Shown here: piece by piece, positions 1 through 5,084 of the stretch
Layout: every line of letters starts with the position of its first letter
Position numbering within the stretch: position 1 is the stretch's first letter
Source of the DNA: Bryobacterales bacterium
GTDB taxonomy: Bacteria > Acidobacteriota > Terriglobia > Bryobacterales > Bryobacteraceae
Direction of reading: 5' to 3'
Length of the DNA: 6,211 nucleotides
NCBI GenBank assembly: GCA_030838885.1
Contig: JAUZEU010000333.1
Span: forward strand, 1-6,211
Translations under genes and position numbers: made by a program
Notes under the pieces: generated by a model
Told to the model about the DNA's origin: nothing
The model's database searches: none
Seen by the model: only the letters and a program-made list of their open reading frames with translations

Positions 1-4
1 TCAT
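1..4 (-). CDS. First codon of a minus-strand gene leaving the window (5'-end fragment)
   Basis: On the minus strand an ATG lies at positions 4-2 and one further base is visible. It is called only because an AAGGAG sequence lies six bases upstream, which is ideal spacing for initiation. It follows the hydrolase gene that ends at 210, on the same strand with a gap of about 200 bp, so it could be a later gene of the same transcript. No protein can be read, so nothing can be said about function. Confidence 0.5.
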
Positions 5-10
5 GGGGTT

Positions 11-16
11 CTCCTT
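11..16 (-). promoter_or_regulatory. Strong Shine-Dalgarno site for the edge gene
   Basis: Read on the minus strand these bases are AAGGAG, followed by a six-base spacer and then ATG at 4-2. This is the best ribosome binding site in the window and the only reason to call a gene at the left edge. Confidence 0.55.
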
Positions 17-29
17 CGGGTTCGACTCG

Positions 30-53
30 GAGCCGGACCTCTGGTCCGGGCTC
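30..53. repeat. Inverted repeat (hairpin) upstream of the edge gene
   Basis: The arms are GAGCC-GGACC (30-39) and GGTCC-G-GGCTC (43-53), separated by TCT. They give a ten-base-pair stem with a three-base loop and one bulged G at 48. It lies in the non-coding gap, 14 bases upstream of the AAGGAG site of the minus-strand edge gene. No T-run follows on either strand, so it is not a standard intrinsic terminator. It could be a 5'-leader structure or an RNA-stabilising hairpin between two cotranscribed genes. The structure is seen; the role is inferred. Confidence 0.5.
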
Positions 54-101
54 TGCCTTAGTACACCAGGAAAACCCCCCTCGCGACTTATACATTCAAA
101 C

Positions 102-121
102 ACGCGGACCCCCGGCCGCGT
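102..121 (-). terminator. Weak candidate terminator hairpin after the hydrolase gene
   Basis: ACGCGG (102-107) and CCGCGT (116-121) are perfect inverted arms around an eight-base loop, about 90 bases past the stop codon of the minus-strand hydrolase gene. In the transcript the hairpin is followed only by GTTTG rather than a U-run, so intrinsic termination would be weak. GC-rich DNA makes six-base arms fairly likely by chance. Confidence 0.25.
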
Positions 122-209
122 CTTCCCGGTGACGAATCGCTTCTGACGCGCAGAGGCACTCGTATTTCAACAGATTACTGCCTCCGCCGTTTGTCCGGAA
201 TTACTCCCG

Positions 210-2231
210 TTACCGAACTGCCGGCATCGCTTCAGCCAGCACGTTGCTCGCAGCGGCCTGAGCAACCAACTGGTCCGCATCTTCCCGCAGCAGAAATCGC
301 TTCTGAACAGCCTTCTCCGCAGCCCCCTTCACAGCGGCCACGTACCCGTCATGGTTGCGGTAGCGTTCTTCCAGCGACGGGCGCGGATCGCCCGCTGCCA
401 CCCTGTCCGCCTTATGAACCGCAAACGGCACATAGCCTCCGGCCAGGCCACACTGCTTTCCCTTATCGAAACCCGTAGCCGTCGGGTTCCACCCCAGATA
501 ACTCCCCAGCGGCGCCTGCCGCAACACAGAAGGAACACCGCCCACATCGCTCCCGTCCGCGTCCACTTTCGGCACCAGCGTAGCGATCGTCTGCCGCACA
601 GGCGGCGGTTCGTTCGCAATCACGCCGGAGAGGTCTTTGTAGATAAAACCCGGCCCGAAATCGTGATCCACCACAGAGTTCACCAGCCCGTCTGGCGACG
701 GCACTCCAGGAATCGCAGGGAATCCAATCGCCGCGCTGCTGGCCTTCGCCAGTTCCCCCCGATCCAGCCGCGGATACCGGCTCGCAGGCGGCTCCACCCC
801 TTTGCTCACCCAATCGACCAGCGCCACTATCAGCGCCTTCATCGTTTCCGTTTCAGGGTTCGGATTAGCAGGCAGCAGGCAGCCCGCCGGTGCAGCGGCA
901 ACAGCAGTGCTGAACCCGCCCCGGCCGCCTCCATGCCCCGTCCCGGGGAAGAAGTATCGGCGCACATTCGGAGGCAGTGGAATATCGGCCTTCGCATCCG
1001 TCCCCACCAGATTGGGCGACTCCCGCAAATACCAGAACTCCAGCCCTCCAAACGTCTCAATAATTTTCGGACACGTATTGCTGGCCTTGCACCTGTCCAG
1101 CAAACCAGCCGCAGGCCGGTGCCGCGCCCCATCTGCGTAATCGCTCCACCAAAGCACCCCCTCGCTGCCAGGCTCGTAAGGTCCCGCCGCTCCACCCGGA
1201 TTTGCGAACCGTATATTCAGAGCCAGTTGCCGCGCCGCAATATGAGGATTCACCGCGTCCCAAACAATGCGGCGGCTCTCATCCTGATTGAATCCCAAAT
1301 TGATGAAACTGCGAATGAAATTGCCCGACTGCGAATTGCCCCGGCTCACTGCCCACTTAATCTGCTTCGCAACCGGATTAGCATTCCCCGCCGGGTCCTT
1401 TTCGTCGTAGCGCAGAAACGAATTCAGATCGCGCGTCCCCGCGAAACCAATGCCAAGCACCAGCGGGTCCTTCGCCGTAAACACCAGCTCATAAGCCGAC
1501 GTCCCGTCAAACCCGTTCTTCAAACAAATCTTCGCCGAATCGGGCGTGCCCGGAAACGGTGTGCTGCCGCAGTCCGCAAAAGTCCAATCGCCTGCCGGCA
1601 CTGCCACTGCAGCGCCGCCCTGAGTCGTCCGGCGCGTCAGGCTCGCTTTCGACGTGTCCAGCGTCACCGGCCTCTGATACGCCAGCGCGACATAAGCCGC
1701 AGTGTTGATAGGCAGCGTCGTCGTGCCCGCCGGCATATTGATGAACCGCTCGATCACCGGACCCGTGATAACCGAACCATCGGCGTTCTTCGCGACAGGA
1801 ACAGTAATCGTCTGCAGCCCGGCCCGCGCCGCAATGTCGCCCTGCCACCCGCTAACGACGCTGACATGCCCCTCAGGCGAACTAACAGGAGCACCGCCGC
1901 CGCGATTGGGAACACTGTAGAAAAGCACGCCGCTCGCCTTCGACATGTCGATCGGCTTGGACAGAGCAAACGTGGCCGAATACTCCACCAAACCTCGCGC
2001 ATTGCGAGGAGCCAGCGCAATGTCCGTGATGATGCTGTTGTGCGGATCCTTCGGATCCAGTTCGCCAAAGAAATGTCCGCTGAGGGTCTCGAACTGCCCG
2101 CTCTGAGCAGAAGACTTAGGCCCAGAAGTCTCACGCCCAGGAGACTCGCGACCCTCCACCACAAAGCGCGTCAACCGCGCGTCTGAAGCAACATCACACA
2201 CCAGCAGAAGGCCAACGCAGCGCAGAAACAT
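210..2231 (-). CDS. Secreted alpha/beta-hydrolase domain protein (Abhydrolase_10-like)
   Basis: This 673-residue protein resembles the large alpha/beta-hydrolase proteins (Abhydrolase_10 type) common in Acidobacteria and Proteobacteria; most are uncharacterised and their substrates are unknown. The N-terminus (about residues 1-18) is a short signal peptide with a hydrophobic VGLLLV core and an ASDA-like cleavage region, so the enzyme is probably exported. About residues 45-220 form a beta-rich N-terminal part. The nucleophile motif GNSQSG lies at 298-303 with Ser300 as likely catalytic residue, preceded by W-A-V-S-R-G and followed by FIRSFINLGFNQDE, a characteristic family segment. Glu398 in GGLEFW is a candidate acid, matching the usual AEYW-type motif, and His433 in PGTGHGG is the likely catalytic histidine. 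An ester-cleaving activity is inferred. The ATG at 2231 has no good ribosome binding site, but a TATAAT lies just upstream. The stop is TAA. The MOSC gene ends 36 bp upstream on the same strand. Confidence 0.9.
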   Translation of the reverse strand: MFLRCVGLLLVCDVASDARLTRFVVEGRESPGRETSGPKSSAQSGQFETLSGHFFGELDPKDPHNSIITDIALAPRNARGLVEYSATFALSKPIDMSKASGVLFYSVPNRGGGAPVSSPEGHVSVVSGWQGDIAARAGLQTITVPVAKNADGSVITGPVIERFINMPAGTTTLPINTAAYVALAYQRPVTLDTSKASLTRRTTQGGAAVAVPAGDWTFADCGSTPFPGTPDSAKICLKNGFDGTSAYELVFTAKDPLVLGIGFAGTRDLNSFLRYDEKDPAGNANPVAKQIKWAVSRGNSQSGNFIRSFINLGFNQDESRRIVWDAVNPHIAARQLALNIRFANPGGAAGPYEPGSEGVLWWSDYADGARHRPAAGLLDRCKASNTCPKIIETFGGLEFWYLRESPNLVGTDAKADIPLPPNVRRYFFPGTGHGGGRGGFSTAVAAAPAGCLLPANPNPETETMKALIVALVDWVSKGVEPPASRYPRLDRGELAKASSAAIGFPAIPGVPSPDGLVNSVVDHDFGPGFIYKDLSGVIANEPPPVRQTIATLVPKVDADGSDVGGVPSVLRQAPLGSYLGWNPTATGFDKGKQCGLAGGYVPFAVHKADRVAAGDPRPSLEERYRNHDGYVAAVKGAAEKAVQKRFLLREDADQLVAQAAASNVLAEAMPAVR

Positions 2232-2240
2232 GTCCCGGCC

Positions 2241-2246
2241 ATTATA
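2241..2246 (-). promoter_or_regulatory. Candidate -10 box (TATAAT) of the hydrolase gene
   Basis: On the minus strand the 36-bp gap between the MOSC stop and the hydrolase ATG contains an exact TATAAT, ending nine bases before the ATG at 2231. A TTGAGG lies 19 bases upstream, which is a poor and widely spaced -35. If the box is used, transcription would begin about three bases before the ATG, giving a nearly leaderless mRNA. That fits the absence of a Shine-Dalgarno sequence. Confidence 0.4.
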
Positions 2247-2267
2247 AGCACCGGAACACCGATACCC

Positions 2268-2783
2268 TCAAGCCAAATCAGACTCCAGCACCACACTCGC
2301 CCCCTCCACCAGCCACCCCCCGTGAATCACCCGAGCATAAAACCCGCCCTGCGCCCACTGCGGCGAAGTAAAGTCTCCCGCCTTACAGCGCGGCTCATAA
2401 AGCTCACGCCCAATCGGCGAACCTTCTCCCGCGCCAAACACCAACAAGTTCTGACAAGGCTGCCGGAGCGTAGTCAATTCAATTACCGCTTCGTCCCCCA
2501 CCCGGTACCGCTGTCCCTTGCGCCACGAATGAGGGTCAAGCCCTGCCACCGTCAGATTCTCCCCAAGCGCACCGTAATAAACCGGATAACCCGCCGCCGC
2601 AAGTCTGTCTACCACCTCAGCCGCAATCATCAACACCGCCTTATCCGGGCCGCCGTGATACTTCAGATTCCTGTGCCTGTCCCCCGGCACTCCCTCGGCG
2701 TCCAGCATCACAGGCCCGGCCACCGGAAACTTCGGCAGTCCGCCACTCGAGCGATTGATTTTTATCACGCGCCCAGCCGCCAT
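2268..2783 (-). CDS. MOSC domain-containing protein
   Basis: This is a 171-residue single-domain MOSC protein (molybdenum cofactor sulfurase C-terminal family), related in type to E. coli YiiM. Visible family marks are GDRHRNLKYHGGPDKAV (34-50), YGALGENLT (70-78) and LRQPCQNL (106-113). Cys110 is the conserved cysteine that in this family is thought to carry sulfur or contact the molybdenum cofactor. The C-terminal GGFYARVIHGG...EG stretch is also typical. The likely role is molybdenum-cofactor-linked detoxification or sulfur transfer in the cytoplasm; the substrate cannot be told. I chose the ATG at 2783 because GAGGGGG lies six bases upstream and the family's conserved region begins just after it. 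The reading frame stays open to 2957, but the extra 58 residues look non-homologous and overlap the divergent gene. The stop is TGA, 36 bp before the hydrolase gene, so cotranscription is possible. Confidence 0.93.
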   Translation of the reverse strand: MAAGRVIKINRSSGGLPKFPVAGPVMLDAEGVPGDRHRNLKYHGGPDKAVLMIAAEVVDRLAAAGYPVYYGALGENLTVAGLDPHSWRKGQRYRVGDEAVIELTTLRQPCQNLLVFGAGEGSPIGRELYEPRCKAGDFTSPQWAQGGFYARVIHGGWLVEGASVVLESDLA

Positions 2784-2789
2784 CAAACA

Positions 2790-2796
2790 CCCCCTC
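2790..2796 (-). promoter_or_regulatory. Ribosome binding site fixing the MOSC start
   Basis: Read on the minus strand these bases are GAGGGGG, six bases before the ATG at 2783. The site favours this start over upstream in-frame alternatives. It sits inside the 28-bp gap to the divergent TTG at 2812. Confidence 0.5.
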
Positions 2797-2811
2797 GCGT
2801 TACTCTCACAG

Positions 2812-3810
2812 TTGGATAACCTGACGCATTCTGTGGTTGGATTGTTTCTCGCCAGAGCGGGATTCAAATACGCCACCCCGCGCGGTACCGCCGTTCTGAT
2901 GCTCGCCGCCAACGCACCCGACTTCGATGTCGTCTCCTGGCTGGGCGGCAATCTCACCTACATCGAATGGCATCGCCACATCACGCACTCCCTGTTCGCC
3001 ATGCCCCTGATGGCGTTGCTCGCCGTAGCCATTATTCGTGTCCTCGGCCGCCAGCCTCTCCGCTGGTGGCCCGCCTGGCTTATCGCTATGCTCGGTGTTG
3101 CGTCGCACCTGCTCCTTGACCTGACCAACGTCTACGGTGTCCGCCTGCTGCTCCCGTTCTCCGGCCGCTGGTTCCACTGGGACATTACTCCGGTTATCGA
3201 TCTCACAATCTGGGCCATCGCCCTGCTGGGCATCGCGGCGCCTGCATTGGGCAGACTTGTAGGCTCCGAGATCGGCGAAAAGCACAAAGGCGCAGGCAAC
3301 GCAGGCTGGGCTGTCACCGCGCTCTTTCTTCTCGCCGCCTACGACTATGGAAGAAGCGTCCTCCACAACCGCGCGGTCGCAATTGTAGACGCGCATCGTT
3401 ACAACGGACTAACGCCCCGCCGCTCCGGCGCCTTCCCCACTGTGAACCCGCTGGTCTGGACCGGCACCGCCGAACTGAGCAACGCCTACGTCCAGGGCGA
3501 CGTAGATCTCCGTGCCAACTTCCACACTGGCGATATGAGCACCTTCTACAAGGCCGAACGCACGCCGGCCGTGGAAGCTGCTCTGCGAACACCAGCCTTC
3601 CAGAAGTTCCTCACGTTCGTCCAGTACCCTCTGTGGCTCTCCGAACCCGCATTGATCCAGCCCGGCATCGCCGCCCGGCGTACTCGCGTCCGCCTCCTCG
3701 ATCTGCGTTTCGGCAATCCGCGCGAGCCGGGCTTTGCCGCCACGGCGCTCATCGACGAAAAGAATCAGGTTCTCGAATCCTCCTTCCGATTAGGAGGAAG
3801 GCTCCGGTGA
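2812..3810 (+). CDS. Membrane-bound metal-dependent hydrolase, YdjM (DUF457) family
   Basis: This 332-residue protein starts at a TTG codon, because the family's hallmark N-terminus MDNLTH begins exactly there. An ATG 57 bases upstream (2755) lies inside the divergent MOSC gene and would add 19 unlike residues. The N-terminal half carries the YdjM signature: His6 in DNLTH, NAPDFD (34-39), HRHITHS (54-60), HLLLDLTN (99-106) and FHWD (121-124), likely metal ligands. Membrane segments are visible at about 61-79, 87-101, 128-147 and 165-180. E. coli YdjM is roughly 200 residues; here a further 150 soluble residues follow, with no motif I recognise. The family's activity is not firmly known; hydrolase is a sequence-based name. 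No clear ribosome binding site precedes the TTG. The stop TGA overlaps the GTG start of the HNH gene, and AGGAGG for that gene lies inside this one's last codons, so the two are coupled. Confidence 0.88.
   Translation: MDNLTHSVVGLFLARAGFKYATPRGTAVLMLAANAPDFDVVSWLGGNLTYIEWHRHITHSLFAMPLMALLAVAIIRVLGRQPLRWWPAWLIAMLGVASHLLLDLTNVYGVRLLLPFSGRWFHWDITPVIDLTIWAIALLGIAAPALGRLVGSEIGEKHKGAGNAGWAVTALFLLAAYDYGRSVLHNRAVAIVDAHRYNGLTPRRSGAFPTVNPLVWTGTAELSNAYVQGDVDLRANFHTGDMSTFYKAERTPAVEAALRTPAFQKFLTFVQYPLWLSEPALIQPGIAARRTRVRLLDLRFGNPREPGFAATALIDEKNQVLESSFRLGGRLR
3792..3797 (+). promoter_or_regulatory. AGGAGG ribosome binding site for the HNH gene
   Basis: A full-consensus AGGAGG lies within the last codons of the YdjM-like gene, nine bases before the GTG at 3807. 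It decides the start of the HNH gene over the longer in-frame ATG at 3633, and it indicates translational coupling across the overlapping GTGA. Confidence 0.8.
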
Positions 3811-4313
3811 TACAAGAATCGACGCCACCAGAATCGAAATCGCCATCCCGGCCCCCACGCAAGCGAACGGGTGGATGGGTCAAGCCAAACCAGTTAGAGC
3901 GCGGCGCTGCAGGCCGGCCCTTGTGTCGATGGTGCCGCGTCGAAGTCGGCAAGGGTCGCAGAACGTTTTGTTCTGACGCCTGTGTTCACGAATGGAAGCT
4001 TCGAACTGACCCCGGCTATCTGCGCGAAAAAGTCTTCGAGCGCGACAAAGGTATCTGCGCCCAATGCGGCGTCAACACCACAGCGTTACGTCGTGACATG
4101 CGCAAGCTGGATTTCGCTGCGCGCCGTCGCTTTCTCAAAGACTGGAACCTGAAAGAAGGCAGCCGCAAATCCATGTGGGATGCAGATCACATTCTGCCTG
4201 TAGCCGAAGGCGGCGGCCAGTGTGACCTCTCGAATATGCGCACCCTCTGCTTACGCTGCCATGGCGTGGCAACGTCAGCCCTTCGGTTGAGACTGAAGTC
4301 AGCTATTTCTTGA
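3807..4313 (+). CDS. HNH nuclease-like protein with N-terminal zinc finger (ZRANB3-like arrangement)
   Basis: This 168-residue protein starts at GTG (3807) within GTGA, which also holds the stop of the upstream gene; AGGAGG nine bases before supports it. A basic, proline-rich tail (about 1-38) is followed by a Cys4 finger: C40-x2-C43 and the FCS-type C55-x3-C59. Then come YLREKVFERDKG (71-82) and an HNH domain with zinc ligands C84/C87 and C148/C151 and catalytic-type residues in DADH (His128), Asn143 and His152. GGGQC (135-139) and L-S-N-M-R-T-L-C link them. Between Cys87 and His128 lies a charged helical insert (about 93-121). From memory, this order and spacing closely match the C-terminal HNH region of human ZRANB3, a structure-specific nuclease in fork repair. 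All catalytic and zinc residues are present, so nicking or cleaving DNA is plausible but unproven. No methylase or helicase is adjacent, so restriction is not suggested. The 3' end overlaps the convergent zinc-ribbon gene by 11 bp. Confidence 0.88.
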   Translation: MIQESTPPESKSPSRPPRKRTGGWVKPNQLERGAAGRPLCRWCRVEVGKGRRTFCSDACVHEWKLRTDPGYLREKVFERDKGICAQCGVNTTALRRDMRKLDFAARRRFLKDWNLKEGSRKSMWDADHILPVAEGGGQCDLSNMRTLCLRCHGVATSALRLRLKSAIS

Positions 4314-4794
4314 AAAGACGATCGAACGCATCTCGCGCATCTGCAGCGCTGCGCGGAGGCGGCGTATTCAGGCTGGGAGCCGGAGGCCGGTTTCCACCAT
4401 TCTGCGACCCGGTCATTTCACGTACTACCGTGACCCGTGGCGAGAACAGTGTGCAATCGTTTTCTTTATCCTTAATAGCAATTCGCAGCGGCACAGGCTT
4501 CATGCACTGAAACCGCGTAGAAGGCTCAAAATGGGAGCACTGCTTACAGCAGTGCAGTGAGGCCGAGCACTTAGGGCACGGGCCGTTAAACTGCGTTCCG
4601 GGCGGCAGCGTCGTCGAACAACTGTAACAGCGCGAAGCTGTCACAGCCTGCACAAGACGCGGAAGACGAGGCCCCGTAATGTCGATAGAAGGGCGCGGGC
4701 CGGACGGCTTCGGTTTATTACTGCCACCGTTGCCATTACCGCTGGGCAGGTTGTCGGAATAGCCGTGTTGCCGGTATTTACGATCGGAGTCCAT
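4303..4794 (-). CDS. Cysteine-rich double zinc-ribbon protein of unknown function
   Basis: I cannot assign a function to this 163-residue protein. It has three parts. Residues 1-50 are polar and disordered-looking, rich in Gly, Asn, Pro and Ser. Residues 55-118 hold a zinc-ribbon pair: C56-x2-C59 with C73-x2-C76, then C82/C83-x2-C86 with C97 and C114, the latter within RFQCMKP and ENDCTLFSPR. Residues 128-151 are again disordered and proline-rich, ending in a charged amphipathic tail, DARDAFDRLFKK, which looks like a short binding helix. There is no signal peptide or membrane segment, so a cytoplasmic adaptor or nucleic-acid/protein-binding role is a guess. The ATG at 4794 was chosen; an AGGAG lies 11 bases upstream, a long spacing. 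A TTG at 4803 would sit only two bases from it. The gene faces the HNH gene and overlaps its end by 11 bp. I recall similar proteins in acidobacterial genomes, but this is unchecked. Confidence 0.8.
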   Translation of the reverse strand: MDSDRKYRQHGYSDNLPSGNGNGGSNKPKPSGPRPSIDITGPRLPRLVQAVTASRCYSCSTTLPPGTQFNGPCPKCSASLHCCKQCSHFEPSTRFQCMKPVPLRIAIKDKENDCTLFSPRVTVVREMTGSQNGGNRPPAPSLNTPPPRSAADARDAFDRLFKK

Positions 4795-4805
4795 GCGGAT
4801 CAAAA

Positions 4806-4810
4806 CTCCT
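4806..4810 (-). promoter_or_regulatory. AGGAG ribosome binding site of the zinc-ribbon gene
   Basis: On the minus strand AGGAG precedes the ATG at 4794 by 11 bases and the TTG at 4803 by two. Both spacings are off the ideal, but the ATG is clearly the better partner. Confidence 0.45.
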
Positions 4811-4818
4811 GGTTCTTT

Positions 4819-4834
4819 CTGGGTACCTGGGTAC
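4819..4834. repeat. Tandem 8-bp duplication CTGGGTAC x2
   Basis: The unit CTGGGTAC occurs twice head to tail, 25 bases upstream of the zinc-ribbon ATG, and contains a GGTACC palindrome at its junction. It may be a simple slippage duplication or half-sites for a regulator; with only two copies the sequence cannot decide. Confidence 0.5.
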
Positions 4835-5084
4835 GGACGGGGAGTCCTGGCACTGAATTTTTAATTTTTGAATTGCTGAATGGAATAACTGCGAAAAGCC
4901 GTGGAGCGAAGGTGCCAGTCCGGATCCCGCTGCTACAACTCATTATTACCACGGAATGTTTCGCCTGTATAGATGCAACCTCGTCAATAATTAGTGACAC
5001 GACTATTTAGTTCGTTGCATGTGGACTTTTTAATAACATTTTCTACCCACATTCTCCTATACACGTCAATTACCATAGGGCCAG

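Larger units (their letters stand above)
4795..5084. other. 290-bp divergent intergenic region, partly AT-rich
   Basis: This gap separates the minus-strand zinc-ribbon gene from the plus-strand cytochrome gene, so it must hold promoters for both directions. Positions 4852-4895 and 4940-5070 are clearly more AT-rich than the flanking genes. AATTTTT occurs twice in tandem at 4856-4869, resembling an UP element or A/T tract. TATAGA at 4968-4973 and TAACAT at 5034-5039 are weak -10-like matches for the plus direction, but neither has a convincing -35. I see no tRNA, small-RNA signature, strong hairpin or credible small gene here. Confidence 0.6.

Noticed and set aside
132..306. Short direct repeat AATCGCTTCTGA near 134 and 296
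   Set aside because: It is twelve bases, two copies, one in coding and one in non-coding DNA, with no further similarity around it; chance is the simplest explanation.
351..2186. Very long open frame (611 codons) on the plus strand antisense to the hydrolase gene
   Set aside because: It is rich in Arg, His and Pro with no recognisable domain, as expected when the complement of a GC-rich gene lacks stops. The minus-strand hydrolase has a signal peptide and catalytic motifs.
2811..2842. Direct repeat GTTGGAT at 2811 and 2836 around the YdjM-like start
   Set aside because: It is seven bases, 25 apart and mostly within coding sequence; not enough to propose an operator.
2784..2957. N-terminal extension of the MOSC protein
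   Set aside because: The extra 58 residues are unlike the family, overlap the divergent YdjM-like gene, and the internal ATG at 2783 has a ribosome binding site.
3633..3806. Longer HNH protein starting at ATG 3633
   Set aside because: It would overlap the YdjM-like gene by 178 bp in another frame with Arg-rich shadow sequence, whereas the GTG at 3807 has AGGAGG and a stop-start overlap.
3807..4794. HNH protein and zinc-ribbon protein as a restriction, toxin-antitoxin or other defence pair
   Set aside because: They are convergent rather than cotranscribed, there is no methylase, helicase or small antitoxin nearby, and no sign of a mobile element.
4765..5010. Plus-strand open frame of 81 codons across the intergenic region
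   Set aside because: It starts inside the zinc-ribbon gene, lacks a good ribosome binding site and has no recognisable protein features.
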